Assembly: GCA_934096755.1 (NCBI GenBank)
Contig: CAKOMU010000008.1
Location: forward strand, 1 to 28,493
Length of the DNA stretch: 28,493 nt
Origin: an uncultured Bacilli bacterium
GTDB lineage: Bacteria > Bacillota_I > Bacilli_A > RF39 > UBA660
Direction of reading: 5' to 3'
Position 1 is the first letter of the stretch. Every line of letters begins with the position of its first letter. Below, in pieces: positions 8,337-15,982 of the stretch. The notes under the pieces are model-generated. The model worked only from the letters and a program-made list of their open reading frames with translations, was not told the DNA's origin and searched no databases. The translations under genes were made by a program, and so were the position numbers.

Positions 8337-8757
8337 CCATGTATTTAGCATAAACAGTATTATCATCTAAATATATATAAACACTTTCTTCATTCATGTA
8401 ATATGACAAATCACTTTCATCTTTTGTATAATTGATCAGTACTTTGTGGCCTTCTTTATCTACTTCTTTGGTCTTAATATAATATTTGTCTATCAAAGAT
8501 TGCACTTTTAATGTTATACAAGGTGTGTATGTTTTATTATCAATTGTACAACTGGAGGTTTGTGTTTCTAAATAACTTTTTTTGTCTTCGCCAAGATTAG
8601 TCGCCGATTTTTCAATTAATAAAATATTACTTTCTAACAAATTATTATTAATACTTTTTTTGACTGCACTAATGCCAGTACTAGCGATTACTGTGATAAT
8701 GGCCGTAATCACTATGACTGCTAGAATCTCTACTAGTGTAAACCCATTTTTTTTCAT
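8326..8757 (-). CDS. Type IV prepilin (ComGC/major-pilin-like)
   Basis: The 143-residue protein starts MKKNGFTLVEILAVIVITAI, the textbook class III prepilin leader with Gly-Phe cleavage and Glu at +5. The assembly helix spans about residues 5-30 and is followed by a small globular domain with a Cys pair (SSCTIDNKTYTPC). A prepilin peptidase would process it for a type IV pilus or competence pseudopilus. It starts 6 bases after the ruvA stop, using AGTAGGTTAAA, so it is transcribed with obgE and ruvA. That is an unusual home for a pilin. Confidence 0.85.
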   Translation of the reverse strand: MKKNGFTLVEILAVIVITAIITVIASTGISAVKKSINNNLLESNILLIEKSATNLGEDKKSYLETQTSSCTIDNKTYTPCITLKVQSLIDKYYIKTKEVDKEGHKVLINYTKDESDLSYYMNEESVYIYLDDNTVYAKYMGLL

Positions 8758-8763
8758 TTTAAC

Positions 8764-9321
8764 CTACTTTAACAAAAGTTGTAATGCTTCTTTGACTTGA
8801 CTTTCTAAAGTTTTTTGCTTATCTACTTGTCCTACAACTTTTTTAATTTCAGCCATCTTGTAACCTAAGGCACTCAATGTTTCAATTAAATCTTCCGTAC
8901 TATCACTTTCTAATTCATCAGTAATTTCAATATTAATTTTACCCTTTAAATCTAGAATGATTTGTTTAGCTAGTTTTTCACCAATTTTGGGAAACTTTGT
9001 TAAATATAATATATTTTCACGATCAATTGCATCTACTATTCCTGCGATTGAGCCAGTGGCTAGAATTGGTAAGGCTAATTTAGCACCAAGACCTTTAACA
9101 CTTATGAGTTTTAAAAATAAATCATATTCATTTTTTTCTTTAAAACCATACAAACTATATTCATCTTCACTTATTTTATTATAGACAAATACTTTGTATT
9201 CTTTTTCTAATTCATAACTAAAAGGATTAGGAACAAATATTTGATAACCAATATTATTTACTTCTAAAACAATATTATTACTATTTGTTTCTTTGACTTT
9301 GCCAATAAAATAACTATACAT
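8764..9321 (-). CDS. ruvA: Holliday junction DNA helicase subunit RuvA
   Basis: The 185-residue protein has the RuvA order. An OB fold covers residues 1-62 (MYSYFIGKV, NNIGYQIFVP). Two helix-hairpin-helix motifs follow (LISVKGLGAKLALPIL and FPKIGEKLAKQIILDLKGKI). A short C-terminal RuvB-contact domain covers about 138-185 (ETLSALGYKMAEIKKVV). RuvA binds four-way junctions and loads RuvB. The length is slightly below the usual 200. The start has GAAAGGAAG seven bases upstream and lies 16 bases after obgE. ruvB does not follow, which is unlike Bacillus; a prepilin gene takes that position. Confidence 0.95.
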   Translation of the reverse strand: MYSYFIGKVKETNSNNIVLEVNNIGYQIFVPNPFSYELEKEYKVFVYNKISEDEYSLYGFKEKNEYDLFLKLISVKGLGAKLALPILATGSIAGIVDAIDRENILYLTKFPKIGEKLAKQIILDLKGKINIEITDELESDSTEDLIETLSALGYKMAEIKKVVGQVDKQKTLESQVKEALQLLLK

Positions 9322-9337
9322 TTAACTACTTCCTTTC

Positions 9338-10603
9338 TTAATCTTTAAATGTAAACATATAATCGAGTATTTGTACTTCATCACCTGGTTTGGCACCTAG
9401 ACGTTCTAGTTCTTCTTCGATACCCATCCCTTTAAACTTACGTGCAAAACGTAATACACCTTCATCTTCATTAAATTTTGTCATTAATAATAAGGTTTCA
9501 ATTTCTTTGCCACTTACAATCCAAATATTGCCGTCACGTTTAATTTGATAAGGCACTTGATCAGCATATTTGTAAATCTTAAAGGATTCTTTTTCATATA
9601 AAGGAATTTTGGGAATAGTTTCTAAAATATCCATCATAGTATTTATAAGATTATCTATTCCTTCCATATTATAAGCACTGATTTCTATGACCATTAACTT
9701 AGGATAAGCTTCTTTAAACTTTGCTAAATTTTGAGCGGCATCGGGTAAGTCCATTTTACTAGCAATAACTATTTCTTTTTTATTTTTTAAAAACTCACTA
9801 TATTTTTCAACTTCAGTTCGAATAATTTGATAATCATCGATAGGATTACGTCCTTCACTGGCTCCCATATCCACGACATGAGCAAGAATTCTAGTACGCA
9901 TAGCATGTTTTAAAAATTCTGTACCTAGACCAACTCCACTCGAGGCACCTTCGATTAGTCCTGGAAGATCCGCCATTACAAAAGAACGATGATCTTTTAA
10001 CTTTACGACTCCCAAGTTAGGGCTAAGCGTGGTAAAATGATATGCAGCAATTTTCGGTTTTGATGCTGATATTACGGATAACAAAGTCGATTTTCCTACA
10101 CTTGGCATACCGATTAAACCAACGTCAGCTAATACTTTTAATTCCAAACGAACTTCTTTTTCTTCACCGGGTTCGCCTTTTTCACTAAATTTAGGGGCAG
10201 GAATATCATGTGTAGCAAAAGATTTATTGCCTTTTCCTCCACGTCCGCCTTTAGCAATGACAAATTCTTCTTGATCAGTTAATAAGTCTGCAATAACTTC
10301 ATTCGTTTTTTGATCAAAAACGGTGGTTCCTTCTGGTACATTAATGATAACATCTGGCGCATTTTTGCCATATTTATTTGAACCTTTACCATTTTCCCCT
10401 TTTGGGGCTTTGATAATCTTTTTATAGCTTAGATCCACAAGAGTTTTTAAATTTTTATCCACCCGAAAAATAATGCTGGCTCCACGTCCTCCATTACCGC
10501 CATCAGGGCCTCCCATGGGAACATATTTTTCCCGTCTAAATGAAGTACATCCATCTCCACCAGATCCAGCTAATAATTTAATCGTTAATTCATCGATAAA
10601 CAT
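9338..10603 (-). CDS. obgE: GTPase Obg/CgtA
   Basis: The 421-residue protein has the three Obg parts. The glycine-rich Obg fold spans about 1-158 (GSGGDGC, GGPDGGNGG, GGRGGKGN). The G domain has P-loop GMPSVGKST, switch DLPGLIEGAS, SKMD in place of NKxD, and SAYN. A C-terminal OCT domain covers about 345-421. Obg is an essential ribosome-associated GTPase linked to 50S assembly and stress control. AAAAGGAAG precedes the start. It heads the operon with ruvA and a prepilin; its promoter lies in the divergent region shared with trmB. Confidence 0.97.
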   Translation of the reverse strand: MFIDELTIKLLAGSGGDGCTSFRREKYVPMGGPDGGNGGRGASIIFRVDKNLKTLVDLSYKKIIKAPKGENGKGSNKYGKNAPDVIINVPEGTTVFDQKTNEVIADLLTDQEEFVIAKGGRGGKGNKSFATHDIPAPKFSEKGEPGEEKEVRLELKVLADVGLIGMPSVGKSTLLSVISASKPKIAAYHFTTLSPNLGVVKLKDHRSFVMADLPGLIEGASSGVGLGTEFLKHAMRTRILAHVVDMGASEGRNPIDDYQIIRTEVEKYSEFLKNKKEIVIASKMDLPDAAQNLAKFKEAYPKLMVIEISAYNMEGIDNLINTMMDILETIPKIPLYEKESFKIYKYADQVPYQIKRDGNIWIVSGKEIETLLLMTKFNEDEGVLRFARKFKGMGIEEELERLGAKPGDEVQILDYMFTFKD

Positions 10604-10628
10604 AAGGCAACACTTCCTTTTTTTCTTT

Positions 10629-10657
10629 ATTTTATCATACGAATTTTAAAATTACAA
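10629..10657 (-). promoter_or_regulatory. Promoter for obgE operon
   Basis: On the minus strand TTGTAA (10652-10657) and TAAAAT (10629-10634) are separated by 17 bases, with TGA just before the -10. The distance to the obgE start is suitable. Confidence 0.55.
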
Positions 10658-10668
10658 CCAAACGATAC

Positions 10669-10697
10669 TAGGCATATTCAGTTAATCATGATATAAT
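10669..10697 (+). promoter_or_regulatory. Promoter for trmB
   Basis: TAGGCA (10669-10674), 17 bases, then TATAAT (10692-10697) preceded by TGA (extended -10). It lies 22 bases before the trmB start. Confidence 0.6.
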
Positions 10698-10719
10698 TTA
10701 CCAAGAAAGAAGGAAGAAA

Positions 10720-11358
10720 ATGGAATATAATGTTGTAAAAAATGCAGATGTCATTGTTAAAAATAGTAAGTACTGTATTGATAATCCTTATAAATATAAA
10801 AATAAATGGCATGACTTATTTCAAAATCATCATCCAATATATTTAGAACTTGGAATGGGACGCGGTAGTTTTATTATTAATATGGCAAAGAAATATCCTA
10901 ATATAAATTTTATTGGTTTAGAATTAAATGTTTCTCAAACGGCGACGGCAGCTCTTAATGTCGAAAGAGAAAAACTGAATAATTTAGTGTTAATCAACGA
11001 AGATGCGAGAAAAATTATCGATATTTTTGGGAAGGAAATAGATACAATTTACTTAACCTTTAGTGAACCATGGCCCAAGAAAAGAGATGAAAAAAATCGA
11101 TTTACTCATGAAAGTTATTTAAAGCTTTATGATCGTATATTTAAAAAGAATAAGCATATTATTTTAAAAACCGATAACAAAGGTTTATTTGCTTACTCTT
11201 TGGAAAGTTTATCTCAATATTGGTATACATTTAATAAAGTTAGTTTAGATTTGCATCACGATGAACGCAATATAGAAAACATCATGACTGATTTTGAAAA
11301 GCAATACGAAAAAGAAGGAAGACCAATTTACTATTTAGATGCTGAATTTGATGATTAG
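10720..11358 (+). CDS. trmB: tRNA (guanine-N7)-methyltransferase TrmB
   Basis: The 212-residue protein has the SAM-binding motif LELGMGRGSF (about 42-51), the acidic LGLEL-type strand (FIGLELN) and the family signature FSEPWPKKR...KNRFT (about 125-140). TrmB methylates G46 in the variable loop of several tRNAs. The length is normal for the family. AAGGAAGAAA precedes the start. It is a single-gene unit with its own promoter, divergent from obgE, and ends before a strong terminator. Confidence 0.96.
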   Translation: MEYNVVKNADVIVKNSKYCIDNPYKYKNKWHDLFQNHHPIYLELGMGRGSFIINMAKKYPNINFIGLELNVSQTATAALNVEREKLNNLVLINEDARKIIDIFGKEIDTIYLTFSEPWPKKRDEKNRFTHESYLKLYDRIFKKNKHIILKTDNKGLFAYSLESLSQYWYTFNKVSLDLHHDERNIENIMTDFEKQYEKEGRPIYYLDAEFDD

Positions 11359-11406
11359 CATCTTTTTTATACAAAAATTTGAGTTTCGTCATTATTGTAA
11401 ACATAC

Positions 11407-11455
11407 AAAAACAAGGTAAAATGTTACTCATCGGCAGACCTTTTACCTTGTTTTT
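11407..11455. terminator. Bidirectional terminator hairpin
   Basis: AAAAACAAGGTAAAA (11407-11421) pairs perfectly with TTTTACCTTGTTTTT (11441-11455) around a 19-base loop. T-runs follow on both strands, so it can end trmB and the opposite adhesin operon. Confidence 0.85.
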
Positions 11456-11706
11456 TCTATGTATTATTTAATAAACTGCTTTGGCCATAATTTCTTAATC
11501 ACTATTTAAAACATATACAAAATAATACGTAAAAAGAGCTTTTTACTTTAGAGATAAAGTTATAAATTATATAATAACAAGGAAATTGGAATAAAAAACG
11601 CCACTTATATTTAAAAAATGTGACATTTTTACTTTGAAATTTTTATGACATTTCATATTGACATTTACACCCGTAAGGGTACGTAGATTTGCATTTTTAC
11701 TCGCCA
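11456..11706. other. Non-coding interval between terminator and adhesin gene
   Basis: No convincing gene is seen. It holds an inverted repeat (GTAAAAAG-AG-CTTTTTAC, 11529-11546). Its right part carries a cluster of TGACATTT-like repeats (11621-11666) and a small ACCC-GTAA-GGGT hairpin (11669-11680), described separately. Confidence 0.5.
11619..11701. repeat. TGACATTT repeat cluster, possible IS21-family end remnant
   Basis: TGACATTT occurs at 11621, 11646 and 11659, with the variant TGAAATTT at 11635, so the spacing is 11 to 14 bases. CATTTTTACT occurs at 11624-11633 and again at 11692-11701. Multiple short terminal repeats next to a TGT tip (TGTAAATGTCA on the minus strand, from 11669) recall IS21-family ends. 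No transposase is present, so this would be a relic. The 7-base CGCCACT flanks the cluster (11599-11605 and 11702-11708) and could be a target duplication. The assignment is from memory and tentative. Confidence 0.35.
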
Positions 11707-13272
11707 CTATTTTATCAAAAGCGGTGAACCGGCTGTGCCGTTTCCCCCAGCATAAGCCACACTAGACTCAAGATAAAGGACTGGACGCACGCCATTCTCG
11801 CTGCGCACATCGAAGTCGTCCACAATCCCCGTGTCGCTGACAAAGAACGCAGAAGTCGAAATGTCCGTACGAGGCGCAATTGTCCATTCCAACAAGCCCA
11901 TATACATCCAATTAACACCTGTTACTGATAAAATATTATAATTATATAAATTAGTTGACCATGCACTTGGTGCTGCTGCATATCCATAATCACTAACATA
12001 CATTAATCCTACTTTTGCTTCATATGTTGTATTTGTTGCAGGACTCGTTATTTCATTTTGATATGATGTTGACACAACTGTGCTTCGCATGTTAGCCTCA
12101 GTATTTCCTCCTACTTTCCATGTGTGTGTTGCTATTTTATTTGCCCATGTTGATCCTATATTATTTAAATATTTTGTATTTAGATTTGTTTTATTTAGTA
12201 AGCTATTACTCCATGTATTATTACAATTTGATGTATCTGCTCTATAATTCCAAGAGTATACTCCTATTTCTGCAGTTATATTACTTCCTTTATTTGTACC
12301 ACTATATCCTGCTCCAGAATATGTATTAGAATAATCACCGTCAGTACCAAGAAGGTTTGCTTTGGCATAATCATATTTTATTAATTTTACTTGATCATCA
12401 AATAAACCGATTATTCTATATAAGTTATCAGTTGGGCAAGTACCATCAGTTGAGTCATAACCAAAGCAAACAAAATTATTTGTTGTATCACTTGAACCAG
12501 CATAACGATATGAACCATCACCTGCCCCATTTGTTAAGGTGCTATCATGCAAATATAAATTATTTTCTCCTTGAGTTCCTGTGTATTGAGATTTAACGTA
12601 TTCTGCTAAAGTAGTAGATTTAATTTCATCTTTTTGAATCATAACTTTCCCTACTAAAGAATGTCCTTGATTAGCAGCTTGATCAGTTTCTAAATTGATA
12701 ACTGTAACAGTAAATTGCCAATTTTGAGCAGTATAATTAGTACTAGAATTAGAAGTAATTTTATAATTACTAGCGATAGTTTTAACACCTTTAGCAGTAG
12801 TTATATCAAAACCCTTAATACTAGTTCCATCAGCATTAGTAGCGGTAACATACTTTAACCCATCAATACTAGTTATTTCTGCACCATTGGGATTGGTCAC
12901 TGTAAGAATTATTTCTGGTTTAGAATCCGTAGTTGTGTAAACATAATTATTACTTTCAATATTGAAATAAACATAATAATTATAACTGGCAGTATTACTT
13001 TTATTATTAGCCTTTAGTTTAGCTGTTGCTGTTGCTGTATCGTTCATATTTCCTAAACCTTCAGCAAAATTAAATTGATCTATGGAAATACTAATGTCTT
13101 TATCAACAGAAAAGTTTAAATCATCTAAAGAACCTGCTGTTATATTAGCATTACTACTAGCACCTTTATTAGATTGAGCCAAAAAGTAAGCAAAACTAAT
13201 GCCAATTAACATAATAAGAGCAATAACTATGATAAATATATACTTTTTTTCTTTTAATATTTCTTTATTCAT
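11707..13272 (-). CDS. Secreted adhesin-like protein: TasA-like N-terminus, Cys-containing lectin-like C-terminus
   Basis: The 521-residue protein begins with a basic start and a hydrophobic helix (about 11-30) ending GISFAYFLAQ. This resembles signal peptides of TasA-like, SipW-processed proteins, with the usual following NITAGSL. Residues 40-215 look like a beta-sandwich. Residues 230-521 form the domain shared with the protein at 4896-5777: SYRYAG, NNFVCFGYDSTDGTCP, NLYRIIGL, HTWKVGG, VGLMYVSDYGYAA, EWTIAP, GVRPVLYL. The W/G/R pattern recalls C-type-lectin or formylglycine-enzyme-like folds. From about codon 456 on, the DNA is about 56% GC, far above the rest of the gene. AGGGAGATAAT precedes the start. 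It is the last gene of a phosphorelay operon. Surface location is likely; the ligand is unknown. Confidence 0.72.
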   Translation of the reverse strand: MNKEILKEKKYIFIIVIALIMLIGISFAYFLAQSNKGASSNANITAGSLDDLNFSVDKDISISIDQFNFAEGLGNMNDTATATAKLKANNKSNTASYNYYVYFNIESNNYVYTTTDSKPEIILTVTNPNGAEITSIDGLKYVTATNADGTSIKGFDITTAKGVKTIASNYKITSNSSTNYTAQNWQFTVTVINLETDQAANQGHSLVGKVMIQKDEIKSTTLAEYVKSQYTGTQGENNLYLHDSTLTNGAGDGSYRYAGSSDTTNNFVCFGYDSTDGTCPTDNLYRIIGLFDDQVKLIKYDYAKANLLGTDGDYSNTYSGAGYSGTNKGSNITAEIGVYSWNYRADTSNCNNTWSNSLLNKTNLNTKYLNNIGSTWANKIATHTWKVGGNTEANMRSTVVSTSYQNEITSPATNTTYEAKVGLMYVSDYGYAAAPSAWSTNLYNYNILSVTGVNWMYMGLLEWTIAPRTDISTSAFFVSDTGIVDDFDVRSENGVRPVLYLESSVAYAGGNGTAGSPLLIK

Positions 13273-13281
13273 ATTATCTCC

Positions 13282-14064
13282 CTATAAATTACTATTAATA
13301 GTTTTTTCTAAGATTTTTTTAACATCACGTTCATTAAATGGTTTTAGTAAGATATCTACAATTGGATATTTAAAAGCTTTATCTATAGATTCTTTTTCAT
13401 CTACCCCAGTAATAATAGAGATAGGTATACTTCTAAATAAATCTTTATTTTTATAATAATCTAATACTTCAAAGCCATTTACATTTGGCATATTTAAATC
13501 AAGAAGTACAGCTTTAATATTTTGTCTTTTTGTATCATCTTCTAAAATATCTATTGCTTCTTTACCATCTGTTGCACTTATTACTTCAAAAGAATCATCT
13601 AATATTTTTAAAATAAAGTTTCTTATTAAATTAGAATCATCCACTACAAGAATAGCTTTATCATGGGAAGGTTTCGGAGCCTTATACAAATCATCATCTA
13701 CGACACCTACTCCCATATATTTTTTTACTAAATTAACTACTCTATTTGCTTCTTTCATTAATTCATTAAAATGTTCTGTAACATAGTACATGTCATTGGC
13801 TTTACTTTTAAGTTCATGATCATATGCAAGTTCACCTAAGACTTCAAAGCCAAAATATCTGGCATCACTTTTAAGCGAATGGACAAGGATAGCATAGTTT
13901 GCCATATCTCCGATTTCTTTACAAGCTTTAATTTTCTCTAGCTTTCCTGGTACTTCTTGTAAAAAAGTTTCAAGAGTTGCATCATATGTTTCCATATCTC
14001 CGAATAACTCTAAAGCTTTTTTTACATTTGCTCCATTTTCAATTAAAATATTTACATCTTTCAC
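13282..14064 (-). CDS. Hpt-receiver phosphorelay protein
   Basis: The 260-residue protein has an N-terminal histidine phosphotransfer domain with His62 in ILVHSLKSDAR. The C-terminal receiver domain (about 136-257) has VVDDS, phospho-acceptor Asp189 in LLDLNMP, Thr/Gly in SIITG and Lys241 in LLKPF. No DNA-binding or enzymatic output domain is present, so it may pass phosphate onward or act by protein contact. The start codon is GTG with a near-perfect AAGGAGTGAT site; the stop codon of the kinase gene is inside that site. It ends 9 bases before the adhesin gene. It most likely receives phosphate from the hybrid kinase. Confidence 0.88.
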   Translation of the reverse strand: MKDVNILIENGANVKKALELFGDMETYDATLETFLQEVPGKLEKIKACKEIGDMANYAILVHSLKSDARYFGFEVLGELAYDHELKSKANDMYYVTEHFNELMKEANRVVNLVKKYMGVGVVDDDLYKAPKPSHDKAILVVDDSNLIRNFILKILDDSFEVISATDGKEAIDILEDDTKRQNIKAVLLDLNMPNVNGFEVLDYYKNKDLFRSIPISIITGVDEKESIDKAFKYPIVDILLKPFNERDVKKILEKTINSNL

Positions 14065-14070
14065 TATTTA

Positions 14071-15900
14071 TCACTCCTTATTTAAATATTCATTTATTAC
14101 TCTATTTAATTCATCTTTACTTATTGGCTTAGCTAAATAATCATTAAATCCATCTGCTAAGTATTTTTCCCTCATACCTGTTAAAGCATTGGCTGTAAGG
14201 GCTACAGTTGGTATATTAAAATCTGGTATTTGCTCTTTTATTTTATGAAGTGTTTCTACTCCACTTAGCTTTGGCATCATATCATCCATTAATATTAAAT
14301 CATATTTTTTACCATTTTTGAGGTTATCTATGCAAATAAAGCCACTTTCAACACATTCTGTAGTAATACCATAAGTTTCAAGTAATCTTTCTGCAACCTT
14401 TAAATTGATTTTATTATCATCAACTACTAAAACTAATTTATTATTTACTTTAATTTCATCACTTGCAATTACTGGCTCACTAGTTGTTATTGTTGGATTT
14501 TTAACAATCATTTGGTCAATTGAAACTGTAAACTTAGAACCTTTTCCATATACACTTTGAACTACGATAGCTCCATGCATTAAGTCTACTAACTTTTTGG
14601 TAATTGCTAAACCTAATCCTGTTCCTTCAATGGTAATATTTTCTTCTAAATCTAGTCTTTCAAATTTATTAAATAACTTATTTATATTTTCTTGTTTAAT
14701 ACCAATTCCTGTATCTTCAACTGCTATTATAAGTCTACAAACATCACCTTTTATAACTGAATTTACACTAAATGTTATACTTCCCATTTTAGTATATTTT
14801 ACAGCATTAGTTAAAATGTTTACACATATTTGTTTAAGTCTTGTTGCATCACCATATAACACTTTAGGTATTACTTCATCTACTTTAGTAATTAATTCTA
14901 TTGGTTTATCTGCAATTCTTCCTTTTGTAAGAGATATAAGTTCATTAATTACTTTATTAAAATCATATTCACCATCAACAATTTCTAATTTACCAGCTTC
15001 AATTTTTGATATATCCAGTATACCATTAACTATTTCTAGTAAATTTTCTGATGCCATAACAATATCTTTTACTTCATCTTTTGCACTATCTGGTAAAGTT
15101 TTATCATCTAAAAGCATATTACTAAAACCTACGATAGCATTAAGTGGGGTTCTTATTTCATGAGACATATTTGATAAAAACTCTGTTTTAGCAGTATTTG
15201 CTTTTTCTGCTTGTGTCTTCGCAGCATTTAATTCACTAATTAATTTAACATCCGGATTTTCAATAGTAAAGTACATTATCATTACAACTAAAGATAAGAG
15301 ATAATTTATTAAAAAAGCGGATGGAAATAAACTTTGAACTAAAAAATTAATAAGCATTAGTAATACAAAAATATATAAAGGTCTTAATTTCTTTCCTTGA
15401 ATATTTTTTCTATATTTAATTGCTATTGTTATTGAATAAAGAATAAGAATAAAACAAATAATATAAGTTAGTAATACAGGATAACCTTGGGGTATAATAA
15501 CATCTTCTAAAACAGCAAAATGAGTTGGTAAAATTAAAATAAATGGTATAATAAAGATTAAAAATAAAGCAAATGCATAAAAAGTATTCATCATTTTACT
15601 TTTATAATTTTCACTATTTGGTAAACTTATACATTTAATATAATAAGAAAATAATAAAAGCCATAACACAAAATAAACAAAAACAAATTTAGATGCTAGA
15701 GAATAAATTAAACCATTAATATCATAACCATACTTATATAATAGACATGTTGTTATATCCATAGATAATCCAAAGATAGTTAAAAGTAATAAATACTTAT
15801 AAATTTTTGTTTCTATATTATTTACTCTTTCTTTAAATAAAAAATTATATGTAAAAAGGATTATTATAATTAATGCGCTTATTGAGAAATATAATCCCAT
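14071..15900 (-). CDS. Hybrid sensor histidine kinase with receiver domain
   Basis: The protein (609 residues from ATG 15900) has about seven N-terminal membrane helices (to about residue 210) with no large extracellular domain. A HisKA domain follows (His247 in MSHEIRTPLNA). The ATPase domain has the N box (NILTNAVKYT), DTGIGI and GTGLGL. The receiver domain has VVDDN, Asp539 in LMDDMMP, ALTA and KP. Signal is probably sensed within the membrane. Codons are open to GTG 15909, but that lies only about 8 bases from the predicted start of transcription, so ATG 15900 is preferred. It is first in the operon with the Hpt-receiver and adhesin genes. Confidence 0.9.
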   Translation of the reverse strand: MGLYFSISALIIIILFTYNFLFKERVNNIETKIYKYLLLLTIFGLSMDITTCLLYKYGYDINGLIYSLASKFVFVYFVLWLLLFSYYIKCISLPNSENYKSKMMNTFYAFALFLIFIIPFILILPTHFAVLEDVIIPQGYPVLLTYIICFILILYSITIAIKYRKNIQGKKLRPLYIFVLLMLINFLVQSLFPSAFLINYLLSLVVMIMYFTIENPDVKLISELNAAKTQAEKANTAKTEFLSNMSHEIRTPLNAIVGFSNMLLDDKTLPDSAKDEVKDIVMASENLLEIVNGILDISKIEAGKLEIVDGEYDFNKVINELISLTKGRIADKPIELITKVDEVIPKVLYGDATRLKQICVNILTNAVKYTKMGSITFSVNSVIKGDVCRLIIAVEDTGIGIKQENINKLFNKFERLDLEENITIEGTGLGLAITKKLVDLMHGAIVVQSVYGKGSKFTVSIDQMIVKNPTITTSEPVIASDEIKVNNKLVLVVDDNKINLKVAERLLETYGITTECVESGFICIDNLKNGKKYDLILMDDMMPKLSGVETLHKIKEQIPDFNIPTVALTANALTGMREKYLADGFNDYLAKPISKDELNRVINEYLNKE

Positions 15901-15913
15901 CACTACCACATCC

Positions 15914-15929
15914 TACCATAATAATGGTA
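15914..15929. promoter_or_regulatory. Inverted repeat over the kinase-operon -10
   Basis: TACCAT-AATA-ATGGTA is a perfect 6-4-6 inverted repeat that covers the predicted -10 (15924-15929) of the kinase operon. It is a possible operator; the protein that would bind is not known. Confidence 0.4.
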
Positions 15930-15952
15930 TCATAAAATATATTTCATTTCAA
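15924..15952 (-). promoter_or_regulatory. Promoter for kinase-Hpt-adhesin operon
   Basis: On the minus strand TTGAAA (15947-15952), 17 bases, then TACCAT (15924-15929) preceded by TGA. The predicted leader is short, about 17 bases. Confidence 0.5.
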
Positions 15953-15982
15953 GAAAAAAAGAAATCTACATTTAAGTAGATT
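15950..15982 (-). terminator. Terminator after the acyl-CoA-synthetase-like gene
   Basis: On the minus strand AATCTAC-TTAAAT-GTAGATT forms a 7-pair hairpin followed by TTCTTTTTTTC. The stem includes the stop codon of the gene at 15981. Confidence 0.8.

Noticed and set aside
11422..11472. Short plus-strand frame starting ATGTTACTC
   Set aside because: Only 16 codons, lying across the bidirectional terminator, with no ribosome site.
14597..15163. 188-codon open frame on the plus strand opposite the histidine kinase
   Set aside because: It lies wholly inside the kinase gene, has Ser/Ile-rich shadow composition and no known motif; the kinase frame has all expected motifs.
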